Shown: positions 39,371 to 48,716 of the stretch, in pieces
Position numbering within the stretch: position 1 is the stretch's first letter
How the letters are laid out: every line of letters starts with the position of its first letter
From: Hyphomicrobiales bacterium 4NK60-0047b
GTDB taxonomy: Bacteria > Pseudomonadota > Alphaproteobacteria > Rhizobiales > HXMU1428-3
Reading direction: 5' to 3'
DNA length: 64,000 bases
NCBI GenBank assembly: GCA_040367435.1
Contig: BAABWY010000008.1
Location: 1-64,000, forward strand
Translations under genes and position numbers: made by a program
Notes under the pieces: generated by a model
What the model saw: only the letters and a program-made list of their open reading frames with translations
Told to the model about the DNA's origin: nothing
Database searches by the model: none

Positions 39371-40062
39371 TCACCAGTTAGTGAATTGATCAGTATAGAG
39401 CTCACCAACTAATTTATGAAAACGCTGTTCAAGTTCAGAAATTGTCATATTGCATGGTGTGAATGTAGCATCAAAAAGTGTGCACCTTTCCCAAGGATTA
39501 TTAGTAATTAAAACGGCCTTCTGATTTCAGGCGCTCGTAAAGCGAAGTACCAGGAAACGGGGTTTGAATAGTCACCTGCACATCATATAGTCCGCTAGTC
39601 TCAACAAAGCGTTTTACATCATCAAAACTTTCTGCAGTTTGACCATCAATACCGAGTACAAAGCAGCCATTGACAGTAATGCCTTTTGATTGAATGCGAT
39701 CTATCGCTTCGAGATAAAAATCTGCCTGCTTGGCCTTCCAGTTTGTCTTTTTTTCAATACCATTGAGGGTTTGCCTATCAGGTGCTTCCAAACCGATCAG
39801 TAATTGCGCACAGCCCGCATCTCGCAACATTGATAAAAGGTCTGCATCATCAGCTACTGAAATGTCTGTTTCTGTAAACCACTTTATTTTTTCCTGACCT
39901 ATTGCAGAAACTAGCTTCTTGGCAAAACTGTTGTCGTCTGCCTGTTCTATAAATGGCTTGAAGAAAGAAGGGCAATTTGATCCCTGAAGATTTTTAAAAA
40001 TATCGTTGGCAAGTTCGATCCCCCAGAAGAAGATTATTCGTAAAAATTCAAATGAAAGTGTG
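39371..40062 (-). pseudogene. Decayed B12-binding-type radical SAM protein (C-terminal part)
   Basis: On the minus strand an open frame from about 40062 reads FFWGIELAND..., then PFIEQADDNSFAKKLV, then KWFTETDISVADDADLLSML, ending GRFNY and a stop at 39501. In another frame the family continues with PWERCTLFDATFTPCNMTISELEQ to a stop at about 39371, so a frameshift breaks the gene. The N-terminal cobalamin domain and the CxxxCxxC cluster motif are missing. It is a 5'-truncated remnant between the ferredoxin reductase and a lipoprotein gene. Family assignment is from the conserved C-terminal blocks. Confidence 0.85.
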
Positions 40063-40196
40063 TGTAATTATAAAAACATATCTGGCAATACAGCATGTCA
40101 TTAATAAGATAACTGATTTTGTTTTCTAGTTTTAAAGTGAGCGATATGAGTAATTACTTATGTCTTCACGTGATGATTGAATAAACATCTAATCTT

Positions 40197-42044
40197 TCAC
40201 TGACGTTTCCTAACAGTCGAACAACCTTTACCAACGTTATATTTATTTGAAGTCAACTTTAAAAATTCCGATCGAACTTGGTCAGGTAGTGGCTCTAGCA
40301 ATTTTAAACACATGACCATCGTATTGATTTCTGCAAAATGGGTATTCGAGCCCCCACTGCTATGAGTTAGAAATTTTTCGGCTCCCTTGGCAGTATTTCC
40401 TGAAAATACCTGTTGAACAATAGTTTCTTCTTTGAAGTTTTTGATCGCAATAGTCACATGCTCAACATCTAAAAAATATTCACCATGACGGCCATATCTT
40501 TTTGGTTCATCAAAACGCTGGGTAATCATCATGGTGAGGTCACCATAATGAGACTTAATCCGTTGATCTAATATGATGAGTTGAAGCAGCACTCCGGTAG
40601 GCTTGTGGCCACCATAAATTTTTCGCAGTGCACCTTTTATTTTACCATACTTCAAAATAAGAAATTTATCCGCAGCCTCAAAACGGGCTTTCATTGACTT
40701 AGCATTGGTTAAAAAATCGGCCAAGATATTTGGGTCATTTGTTTGCTTAACAAAGTGAAGAGCAACATCATAACTCTGAGTGTTTTGTGCAATATGGAGT
40801 GGTAATTTAGGATCTTGAAGACGGTTTTGTATTTCTTTGATAACGGATACGGAATTAGTCTCTAAAGCGATTTTAAGCAGTGTCTCCTTATCTTTAATTT
40901 TTTTAAGCGCTAACATTGATACTTTATATGACGATTTAGAGACGGTAATTTTAGCAAGTATTTCAGGGTTGCTAATTCTCTCGGCGGCAGCAATTGAGAC
41001 ATGCGAAGATTGGTCAGATAGAGCAATATCCGCAAGAACATTTTGATCAGTAATCCGCTTAACTGTTTTTAATCTAACATTTTCACTGCGGGTGTTTTTA
41101 GCAATTTTTGCCAGTAAGTTGGGGGTTCTCACTTTATCAGCAGCATCAACATTTTTAGTATCAATGGAAATTTTAGTAAGCAACTCTTCATCATTGATTT
41201 TAGCTATAGCTGCCCTAACAAATTGAGGGGCGCGACTACGGAGCGCAATTTCAAGAAGCTTATATTTGCTTTTGATAACGCCTTGCTCAATTTTCTTTAG
41301 CAGGACTTGATCTATAGTCCCTCTGTAATAATTTCTTACTATGTATTTTGTAAGAATTTTTTCGTCTGAAATCTGATATAGCATTTCAGCAAATTTCTGC
41401 CTAACAACCGAATCTAATGAGGGCTTAGCTAACTTGACACGACCAGATGTGAGCAACCGCTGTACAACTGAAATGTCCGTTAAACGTTTAACGGCCAGTT
41501 GGCGTATGCGACGTTTATTTTTGTGATGAAAGCGGGCATAGTCTGCGATTAGGTAAAGTTTACTTTGCATTTCTTTCGTTTCAAAAATCGCAGATAGGTG
41601 AGTGGCTTCAGGTTTTAACAGTGGGTGCTCAGCTAAGAGCAAGAGCTTGAGAGGATCTTCAATTCGCTTGAATGCAATTAGTCTATCAGATCGGTTATTA
41701 CTAGTAGTTGCAATAAGAGCCAATACTTCCTGATTGCGACTATCACTGATGTAGCCCTTTGTATTACCAAGCACCTGTAACACCTTATTGCGAAAGTCAT
41801 GATCATGACCACCAGGGTAGCGGACCATCTCTTCTAATTGTTTGGTCGCACCAATTTTTCCAAGTTTTTTTATAGCGGCCCTTTGAACATCAATCGGCAC
41901 GTCTTCAGTTTGGGCGATAGTCCTCAATTTTTTAGGGTCATCAGTTGCAGCGACTGTATCAAGAGATGGTTTGCAGGCGGTGAGAGCAACAATGCAAAAA
42001 ATTGCAAATACATTAGTGACAAACAAAAAAACATTCTTGATCAT
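40197..42044 (-). CDS. HEAT-like repeat lipoprotein A (unknown function)
   Basis: A 615-residue lipoprotein: signal peptide with lipobox LTAC (cysteine near residue 24). Residues about 30-430 are degenerate helical repeats of roughly 22-24 residues with the pattern LLxKIAxxTxSxxVRxxAxxRIxD, resembling HEAT repeats. The C-terminal 130 residues form a separate domain with IKSHYGDL, then a strand-rich region and CLKLLEPL. The divergent gene at 42209 encodes a shorter relative with the same C-terminal domain, so the two are paralogues. I know no named family. It is probably a protein-binding scaffold on a membrane surface. Confidence 0.75.
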   Translation of the reverse strand: MIKNVFLFVTNVFAIFCIVALTACKPSLDTVAATDDPKKLRTIAQTEDVPIDVQRAAIKKLGKIGATKQLEEMVRYPGGHDHDFRNKVLQVLGNTKGYISDSRNQEVLALIATTSNNRSDRLIAFKRIEDPLKLLLLAEHPLLKPEATHLSAIFETKEMQSKLYLIADYARFHHKNKRRIRQLAVKRLTDISVVQRLLTSGRVKLAKPSLDSVVRQKFAEMLYQISDEKILTKYIVRNYYRGTIDQVLLKKIEQGVIKSKYKLLEIALRSRAPQFVRAAIAKINDEELLTKISIDTKNVDAADKVRTPNLLAKIAKNTRSENVRLKTVKRITDQNVLADIALSDQSSHVSIAAAERISNPEILAKITVSKSSYKVSMLALKKIKDKETLLKIALETNSVSVIKEIQNRLQDPKLPLHIAQNTQSYDVALHFVKQTNDPNILADFLTNAKSMKARFEAADKFLILKYGKIKGALRKIYGGHKPTGVLLQLIILDQRIKSHYGDLTMMITQRFDEPKRYGRHGEYFLDVEHVTIAIKNFKEETIVQQVFSGNTAKGAEKFLTHSSGGSNTHFAEINTMVMCLKLLEPLPDQVRSEFLKLTSNKYNVGKGCSTVRKRQ

Positions 42045-42208
42045 AGAAGCATCTCCCTAAATCGGCACCTATAGATTAGGCTACAGAGTTGATAAAAAGT
42101 TTCAACTCAAGTTAAATAGATAAAACTATAAAGACTATAAAAAACTCTAGAGCTCATCTTAGCAGGATACTCATATTGTTTAATCGGGAAAAAACATTGA
42201 GGGTTCAT

Positions 42209-43576
42209 TTGTTGCTTTTAAATTTAACGAAAAAATTAAAGGTTATGATGGCGATCATCATATTGTCTGTCCTTGCTGGTTGTGAGTTAACAGCAGAAGA
42301 TGTTGTCGACATTTCAGATCAGAAACAATTATTAGAAATAGCGTTGGGCACTTACGCACCCGATATAAAAAAAGCCGCAGTAACAACGATTTTTGATGAA
42401 GATGTGTTAACTGAATTTGCAATGAGAAACTCAGATGACACACTCCACAAGAGTGCCATCAAGCAGATAAACAAGATAGAACTGTTGGAAAAAATCGCAC
42501 TCAAGGCATCACATAATAACTCTCGATTGGCAGCGCTTGAGAGGCTTGAGACAAAGATAAACCAAGTCAGTAATAAAGAAGTTTTCTTAGATATAGCTCT
42601 TCATTCCAAAACAAAAAGAGTTTGGCGCACAGCAATTAATGGATTAAGGACACCAGGTTTCATAATCCAACTCCTGGAAAACAAATCTCTAAATTACGAA
42701 AAACGACAATATGTTGAATATAAAATCGAAAACTTAATGAAAAAAATTGAGGATGAAAAGCAGGTCGCAAGAATTTGGCACGTTACAAAAATTGGAAACC
42801 GTTTTGCAGGTGTTGTTTCAAAAAAAATCATTGGTATGCTGCAAAAAGGAGAAATAAAAGATCAAACATTCCTGAGACAAATAATAAAAAGTGGCTGGTC
42901 TGGTAGAATGCAAATTCTGGCTGAAGGTGTGATGAAAAGAGATGTGTTAGAGATAGATGACCAAGCTAAACTACTCGAGATAACCCAAAACGAAAATCTA
43001 CCCTTTTTGCGAAGCACTGCAGTCAGCAAAATCAAGGACACAGAAGCGATAAAAAAGATTGCTCTAACCGATGCTCACCCTGGTGTGCGAAAGTCAGCTA
43101 TCATCAAACTCGAAAATCCCGCAGTGCTGATCAGCATAGCTCAAACCGATCCTGTTTTCTTAGTGAGAAAGGCGGCGGCCAAAACTTTGTTGCGACGCAA
43201 TCAACCTAACATACCTTATAGTGATGGACTTGCTCTAAGCATTAAAACCATGTTGCTTGATAAAATAATCATCGAGCACTATGGGCGATTGCAGCTCAAT
43301 GTTTCTCAATCGTGGAAATTTGTAAGATACAAATTAGGCAATGTAGTTCGAGTTGAAAAGTTAGATATAAAAATATTTGATCTAGATGGACAGGAAATAA
43401 TCACTGAAAAATTATCAGGTGCAGAGGCCAAATACGAGGAAATTTTTAAAGATGGACGCCCCAATGTTAATCGCGTCCGCTTTGATTTTCTTAGGTTTTG
43501 TAAGAAGCTGTTGAAGCCACTGAATAAGGATCAATTGAAAAGTTTATTATCGACCACACGAAATTGTAAGCCATAG
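42209..43576 (+). CDS. HEAT-like repeat lipoprotein B (paralogue of the divergent gene)
   Basis: About 455 residues: short signal sequence KKLKVMMAIIILSVLAGC with lipobox LAGC, HEAT-like repeats (LLEIALxxxxxxIKKAAVTTI pattern), and a C-terminal domain matching lipoprotein A (IIEHYGRL, LDGQEIITEKLSGAEAKYEE, CKKLLKPL). The start is uncertain: TTG at 42209 has GAGGG five bases upstream; a TTG at 42176 and ATGs at 42245/42248 are alternatives, but the last two lose the positive n-region. The gene pair is divergent over about 160 nt, suggesting shared control. Confidence 0.72.
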   Translation: MLLLNLTKKLKVMMAIIILSVLAGCELTAEDVVDISDQKQLLEIALGTYAPDIKKAAVTTIFDEDVLTEFAMRNSDDTLHKSAIKQINKIELLEKIALKASHNNSRLAALERLETKINQVSNKEVFLDIALHSKTKRVWRTAINGLRTPGFIIQLLENKSLNYEKRQYVEYKIENLMKKIEDEKQVARIWHVTKIGNRFAGVVSKKIIGMLQKGEIKDQTFLRQIIKSGWSGRMQILAEGVMKRDVLEIDDQAKLLEITQNENLPFLRSTAVSKIKDTEAIKKIALTDAHPGVRKSAIIKLENPAVLISIAQTDPVFLVRKAAAKTLLRRNQPNIPYSDGLALSIKTMLLDKIIIEHYGRLQLNVSQSWKFVRYKLGNVVRVEKLDIKIFDLDGQEIITEKLSGAEAKYEEIFKDGRPNVNRVRFDFLRFCKKLLKPLNKDQLKSLLSTTRNCKP

Positions 43577-43621
43577 CAATTGATAGAGATATTTTAGCTA
43601 GTAAATATTACATAACTAAAT

Positions 43622-44098
43622 TTATTCAGGAAGGTGCTGTAATGGTAAAGCCGTCTTGTAGGAAATTTGGTTAAGTGCAAAACTGCTTTTAATGTTGGCA
43701 ACACCGGTAATGGTAGTCAAATGATACTTTAGGAATTGCTCATACCTCTCAAGATCAGGGACAACCACTCTGAGTAAATAGTCAGACTCACCGGTCATAA
43801 GATAGCATTCCATTACCTCCGGACGAAGTCGAATAGCTTTTTCAAAAGCCTCTAGCCGCTCCTCAACCTGTTTTTCTAAAGTGACATTTACGAATACATT
43901 TACTTTAAGCCCAATTTCATTCGCGTCTAATAACATCACACTGGTTTTGATAATTCCAGCGTCCTTTAATAAACGAACTCGGCGTAAACAGGGCGACGGA
44001 GAAAGCCCCACTTTTTCTGCTAATTCTAGGTTTGAAATGTCAGAGTTTTCTTGAAGAGCCTTAAGTATTTTTATGTCTATTGAGTTCAATTTTAGCAT
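43622..44098 (-). CDS. Lrp/AsnC family transcriptional regulator
   Basis: About 158 residues: an N-terminal helix-turn-helix (DIKILKALQENSDISNLELAEKVGLSPSPCLRRVRLL) and a C-terminal RAM ligand-binding domain (ECYLMTGESDYLLRVVV). It is divergent from the 2-oxoacid dehydrogenase E1 gene and is its likely regulator, like MdeR beside mdeB in Pseudomonas putida. The ATG at 44098 is preferred to the TTG two codons earlier. Confidence 0.93.
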   Translation of the reverse strand: MLKLNSIDIKILKALQENSDISNLELAEKVGLSPSPCLRRVRLLKDAGIIKTSVMLLDANEIGLKVNVFVNVTLEKQVEERLEAFEKAIRLRPEVMECYLMTGESDYLLRVVVPDLERYEQFLKYHLTTITGVANIKSSFALNQISYKTALPLQHLPE

Positions 44099-44153
44099 TT
44101 TCAATCCAAAGAAAGGTAAATAATGGTCATTTATGCTAAAAAAATAGATTAAA

Positions 44154-44169
44154 TTGCAATTATTCGCAA
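44154..44169. promoter_or_regulatory. Inverted repeat, possible Lrp-type operator
   Basis: TTGC and GCAA face each other across 8 nt (TTGCAATTATTCGCAA) in the short divergent region between the Lrp gene and the E1 gene. Lrp-family sites are often AT-rich imperfect dyads of this kind. There is no experimental support. Confidence 0.35.
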
Positions 44170-44230
44170 CAAAAGATTTGTCTGTATGTGTAATAAAATA
44201 GACATAAGGATAAACAGGGTGTTGTGAGTT

Positions 44231-46633
44231 ATGTCTAAAGAAAAAATTGAAATCTTATCAGAGATTGAAAAAAAAATATTGTGGCTATCAAGTTGGACAA
44301 TTCATAACGCTAATCAAAACCGAAGTGTCGAAGAAACAGATGTAAAAGTTGGTGGGCATCAAGCGTCTTCTGCCTCGATAGCTACAATAATGACAGCTCT
44401 TTATTATGACACCCTCAAACCCGAGGATCGCGTCGCTGTGAAACCACATGCTTCGCCCATTTTTCACGCCATCCAATATTTGGCTGGAAATCAATCTCAA
44501 GAAAAATTAGAAAATTTTCGCGGATACAAAGGGGCGCAAAGCTATCCATCAAGAACAAAAGATATCGACGATGTTGATTTTTCTACTGGATCAGTTGGTC
44601 TTGGAGTAGCTCAAACCTTATTTTCTTCTTTGGTACAAGATTACGTAAAAGCTCAAGGCTGGATGAAAGATCTGCCAGCTGGTCGAATGATCTCACTGAT
44701 TGGTGATGCTGAAATGGATGAGGGAAATATCTACGAAGCATTAATTGAAGGTTGGAAGCATGATATCCGAAATTGTTGGTGGATCGTAGATTATAATAGA
44801 CAATCACTGGATGCAATTATACGTGAAGGCCTTTGGCAAAAATTTGAACAAATGTTCGAAAATTTTGGTTGGGATGTCGTTATACTTCGTCACGGAAAAT
44901 TGCAGGAAGCAGCATTTCAGGAGCCTGGTGGCGATAAGTTACGTGATTGGATTGAGCAATGTTCAAACCAGCTTTTTTCTGTACTAACCTTCAAGGGAGG
45001 CAGTGCGTGGCGGCAAGCTATTTTGGATGATCTTGGAGATCAAGGAGATGTTTCAGCGCTAATAGACAGACGTACTGATGACGATCTTGAGGAATTAATG
45101 GGTAATTTGGGGGGGCATGATTTGCCTTCTCTTATAGAAAAATTTAATGAAGCATCCAAGCATGATCGTCCAACCCTATTTGTTTGCTATACGATCAAAG
45201 GAAAAGGATTGCCGTTAGCTGGGCATAAAGATAATCATGCTGGCATTATGACCTCAACACAGATGGATACTCTCCAATCCAACATGAGAATTAGGGAAGG
45301 CCATGAGTGGGATAAATGGGAAGGCATGAAGCACGAGCCTGCAACATTGCAAAGTTTTGTAAATAATAGTGAATTTTTTAAAGCTGGGACCAGGCGATAT
45401 ACATCTGCTAGCATTCCTGTACCTCAAAAATTGCCTTATCCCGCAGCAGGGCGCAAACCCATTTCAACCCAAATGGGTTTTGGACAAATACTAAATGAAC
45501 TTGCTCGAGATGATAGTGAACTGGCTAGCCGTATAATTACAACTTCACCTGATGTTACAGTATCAACTAATCTTGGGGGGTGGGTAAATCGGCGTGGACT
45601 TTTTGCGAAGGAAAGTGTGGCTGATACATTTAAAACTGAGAATATTCCTTCTACTTTTAATTGGACATATTCACCAAAAGGTCAGCATTTAGAACTCGGG
45701 ATAGCTGAATCTAACCTATTTCTTATGTTGTCAGCTTTAGGTCTCTCACATTCAATTAATGGAGAGCGACTATTACCTATTGGCACAGTATACGATCCGT
45801 TTATCTACCGCGCAGCAGATCAATTAAATTATGCTTGCTATCAAGATGCTCGCTTTATGTTGGTTGCAACTCCTTCAGGGATAACGCTTGCACCTGAAGG
45901 TGGAGCTCATCAATCCATTGGAACACCTTTGGTAGGTATGGCTCAAGATGGGCTTGCCTCATTCGAACCTGGGTTTATTGATGAACTTGCAGTCATAATG
46001 CAGTTTGGTTTTGAGTATATGCAACGTGATGGTGAAGTAGAGATTGAGAACCAGACTTGGCAAAGAGACCAAAGTGGTGGCTCGGTATACTTACGCTTAT
46101 CAACTCGTCCACTAGAACAACCCCAACGGGATATGTCAGAAGCTCTTCAAAACGATATAATTGAGGGGGCTTATTGGATGCGTGAACCTGGGCCAAATGC
46201 CGAAATAATTGTTGCTTATACAGGCTCAGTGGCTCCTGAAGCCATAGAAGCTGTTGGAAGAATGGGAGAATATAGGAGAGACATTGGTTTGCTTGCAGTC
46301 ACTTCAGCGGATCGTCTCAATGCCGGTTGGACCGCTGCAAATCATACGCGCGAAACAAGCAATGTTTTCATTCAGTCACATATTGAGAAACTATTAGAAA
46401 AACTTCCTAAAAATTGCTCAATAATCACCGTGATTGATGGGCATCCAACAACACTTGCTTGGTTAGGGTCCGTTCATGGACATCGTACCCGGTCACTTGG
46501 AGTTGAGCATTTTGGACAAACCGGCACGATCAAAGATCTATATAAACATTATGGAATTGATGTAAATGCAATTATTAGGGCAGCAGAGTCTTTAACTCCT
46601 GGAAAACCAATTTTAAATAAATACTCTCTCTAA
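44231..46633 (+). CDS. Homodimeric 2-oxoacid dehydrogenase E1 (AceE/MdeB-like)
   Basis: An 800-residue thiamine-diphosphate enzyme of the homodimeric E1 (AceE) family. The TPP motif is GDAEMDEGNIYEA...WWIVDYN; the C-terminal transketolase-like domain contains GIAESNLFLMLSALGLS. It is shorter than enterobacterial AceE (about 887), like MdeB, the 2-ketobutyrate dehydrogenase E1 of Pseudomonas putida. No E2, E3 or methionine gamma-lyase gene is nearby, so it must share E2/E3 or act differently. The divergent Lrp gene supports an amino-acid-derived substrate. Confidence 0.85.
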   Translation: MSKEKIEILSEIEKKILWLSSWTIHNANQNRSVEETDVKVGGHQASSASIATIMTALYYDTLKPEDRVAVKPHASPIFHAIQYLAGNQSQEKLENFRGYKGAQSYPSRTKDIDDVDFSTGSVGLGVAQTLFSSLVQDYVKAQGWMKDLPAGRMISLIGDAEMDEGNIYEALIEGWKHDIRNCWWIVDYNRQSLDAIIREGLWQKFEQMFENFGWDVVILRHGKLQEAAFQEPGGDKLRDWIEQCSNQLFSVLTFKGGSAWRQAILDDLGDQGDVSALIDRRTDDDLEELMGNLGGHDLPSLIEKFNEASKHDRPTLFVCYTIKGKGLPLAGHKDNHAGIMTSTQMDTLQSNMRIREGHEWDKWEGMKHEPATLQSFVNNSEFFKAGTRRYTSASIPVPQKLPYPAAGRKPISTQMGFGQILNELARDDSELASRIITTSPDVTVSTNLGGWVNRRGLFAKESVADTFKTENIPSTFNWTYSPKGQHLELGIAESNLFLMLSALGLSHSINGERLLPIGTVYDPFIYRAADQLNYACYQDARFMLVATPSGITLAPEGGAHQSIGTPLVGMAQDGLASFEPGFIDELAVIMQFGFEYMQRDGEVEIENQTWQRDQSGGSVYLRLSTRPLEQPQRDMSEALQNDIIEGAYWMREPGPNAEIIVAYTGSVAPEAIEAVGRMGEYRRDIGLLAVTSADRLNAGWTAANHTRETSNVFIQSHIEKLLEKLPKNCSIITVIDGHPTTLAWLGSVHGHRTRSLGVEHFGQTGTIKDLYKHYGIDVNAIIRAAESLTPGKPILNKYSL

Positions 46634-46685
46634 AGCAGGATGCCTTCCTCTAGAGCATTAAGTGGATTAAATGTGAAGAAATAGA

Positions 46686-47864
46686 TTAAGCCTTATAAAG
46701 CCAATCATATTGGCGAAGCAGAAGAGAAGAGGGCAGCATCTTTAACCCGCCATTGCGGATTTTAACCAGGCGGCCAGCAGCATGATAAAATTGGGCTTGG
46801 TAAATTGATTTTGAGAACACCCGCTGACAGCGACGAAAGCGTTTGTTTTTATAGTTCTCAAATAGAGTTAGATGATTGTCTTTCTTATCATCCTTCATCT
46901 CGGCTATTAACATACCTAAACAAGCAGTATCTTCAATAGCCATCGCCGCCCCTTGAGCTAAAAACGGCACAATAGCATGCGCAGCATCACCAAGTAATAC
47001 AGCCCGCCCCTTACTCCAGTTCTTAAAAGGCTTTAAAATCATCAAAGGCCATGCCGTCCACTCAGTAACATCCATCACAGCCTGCCTAAGGGCGCTGTTA
47101 AAAGGCCTGATTTCTTCAAATAGACTTTCCTTAGGTGTATCATCAGACCAGGTCTTCTCTAAAGCTTTACCTTTCGTAACAGCAACCAGATTGATTTTTT
47201 CTCCAGCACAAACGCGGTAATGAACCAAATGACTATGTGGCCCAAGCCAGGCATGCACATCAGGCGAAGTGAAAAGATCAGGAGCCTCCGATGCATCCAC
47301 CAATGCACGCCAAGCCATAAAACCAGTTTGACGGGGCTTTTGGTCGGGCGCGAACATATGCCGTACACGGGACCAAACACCATCTGCCCCAACAAGCAGC
47401 CGCCCCTGATAATGAGAACCATCAGTCATCTCAGCTGTAATTTCATGAGCGTTTTGAGAATAGGTGATAAATTTCTTATTACATAGAAGCTCCACACACT
47501 CATAAGATTTAAGCGCTTCGAGTAATATACTTTGCAAATCCCGTCTGGCAATAACCATATAAGGAGCTTTGTAGCGTTCTTGAGCAGTGACCCCTAAGTG
47601 AATTTCATTGAGATGTTGTTTGCTAACAGCATCACCAATCATGATCTTCGGAGGAGTACATGAGGCAATTGATAGCGCTGTTCCAAGGCCCAATATTTCA
47701 AGACGCCTAACAGCATTAGGGCTAAGCTGTAGCCCGGCACCAACTTCACTGAACTCAGAAGCTTGTTCAAATACTTGGCAAGCAATGTTTCTTTTGGCGA
47801 GTTCAAGCGCAAGCGTAAGCCCTCCAATGCCACCACCTATTATGAGAATGGGGGATGTTGCCAT
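46686..47864 (-). CDS. FAD-dependent monooxygenase (salicylate hydroxylase-like)
   Basis: A 392-residue class A flavin monooxygenase. Motifs: GGGIGGLTLALELAKR (FAD), the DG motif GRLLVGADGVWSRVR, and GRAVLLGDAAHAIVPFLAQGAAMAIED. It resembles salicylate/3-hydroxybenzoate hydroxylases, but the gene neighbourhood does not define a pathway. CAGGAGTG precedes the ATG. It is followed upstream on the same strand by the zf-CHCC gene, an association I recall in other Hyphomicrobiales. Confidence 0.88.
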   Translation of the reverse strand: MATSPILIIGGGIGGLTLALELAKRNIACQVFEQASEFSEVGAGLQLSPNAVRRLEILGLGTALSIASCTPPKIMIGDAVSKQHLNEIHLGVTAQERYKAPYMVIARRDLQSILLEALKSYECVELLCNKKFITYSQNAHEITAEMTDGSHYQGRLLVGADGVWSRVRHMFAPDQKPRQTGFMAWRALVDASEAPDLFTSPDVHAWLGPHSHLVHYRVCAGEKINLVAVTKGKALEKTWSDDTPKESLFEEIRPFNSALRQAVMDVTEWTAWPLMILKPFKNWSKGRAVLLGDAAHAIVPFLAQGAAMAIEDTACLGMLIAEMKDDKKDNHLTLFENYKNKRFRRCQRVFSKSIYQAQFYHAAGRLVKIRNGGLKMLPSSLLLRQYDWLYKA

Positions 47865-48008
47865 AAAAACACTCCTGAGATGTCATCTGCTGGCCTGAGA
47901 TACACCACTAGACTGAGATATCACCTGGCTTGAGATAAAAACTGGACAGTGAAAAATCGATGAGTTTGCCGCACTTGTTAAGTACAAACTAGGATTAAAG
48001 AAATGAAA

Positions 48009-48260
48009 CTACGCGTCAACGCTTTCATCCAAAACAATGCAATTAGCTGGCTTGGTCTCAATCACTGAAAGTTCAGAGTTATATTTGTAAAGTGTTGAAC
48101 AATATGGACAAATTATCTCATTGTCTTGTCCCATGTCTAAATAAACATGTGGATGATCAAACGGGGATCTGGCACCAATACATTTAAACTCTTTGACGCC
48201 AATTTCAATTTTTTCCGCGCCCACATCATTCGTGAATTGTGGTGTACCGATATGTCCCAT
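48009..48260 (-). CDS. zf-CHCC zinc-finger protein (NDUFS6-like)
   Basis: An 83-residue protein with the CHCC zinc site: FKCIGARSPFDHPHVYLDM (Cys, His) and IICPYCSTLYKY (Cys-x2-Cys). The family corresponds to the mitochondrial complex I accessory subunit NDUFS6, and in alphaproteobacteria it can be a complex I component. GGGG lies seven bases upstream of the ATG. Confidence 0.88.
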   Translation of the reverse strand: MGHIGTPQFTNDVGAEKIEIGVKEFKCIGARSPFDHPHVYLDMGQDNEIICPYCSTLYKYNSELSVIETKPANCIVLDESVDA

Positions 48261-48441
48261 TCATTTACCCCTAATCTTTTGAGTAGCTAAAGCGTCTTAG
48301 TCCAAAGACTGAATATTCAATTTATAACTGACACTATATAAATGCCAAATCAATGTTAACGCTAAAGATAGCCTTCTTCACCAAAGAATGATAGAGGAAA
48401 GCTTCAATTTGCATAAGATATCGCACCTGTTTTGCAGTCAC

Positions 48442-48501
48442 AGCGGAAGCTGGTGGGCATCTGAAGCTCAGAAATGCGGATGCTCGTGGGCATCTGAAGC
48501 T
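48442..48501. repeat. Two hairpin repeat units upstream of composite element 2
   Basis: Unit 48442-48468 (AGCGGAAGC...GCATCTGAAGCT) has an imperfect inner stem; unit 48475-48501 (TGCGGATGC-TCGTGG-GCATCTGAAGC) is intact. Both carry the GAAGC 3' arm. Confidence 0.85.
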
Positions 48502-48546
48502 AAGAAATGTAGATGCTGTGAGCAACCAGCGTATAAAACGATATAC

Positions 48547-48690
48547 GAAGAAGGAGTGACGCTACTTCAGCGTCAGGACATGGCAGCTTGTCTGCCCGGC
48601 GCCTAGCGCCGCCCCTCGGAGGCCCATGAGCTTCAGCTCATGGAGTACCGTGAGAGAAATAGTAAGGTTTCTAGTGGGCATCTGAAGCCG
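48547..48690. repeat. Composite multi-hairpin element, copy 2
   Basis: Head GAAGAAGGAGTGACGC, then perfect hairpins in series: TGACGCT-ACTTC-AGCGTCA (48557-48575), GGCAG-CTTGT-CTGCC (48582-48596), GGCGC-CTA-GCGCC (48598-48610) and CATGAGCT-TC-AGCTCATG (48625-48642). The tail is ACCGTGAGAGAAATA, followed by a degenerate unit to 48690. It ends about 30 nt before the alpha/beta hydrolase start. No gene is seen in the 456-nt gap. Confidence 0.85.
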
Positions 48691-48716
48691 CTTGAAAATA
48701 ATATTAAGAGGATAAA

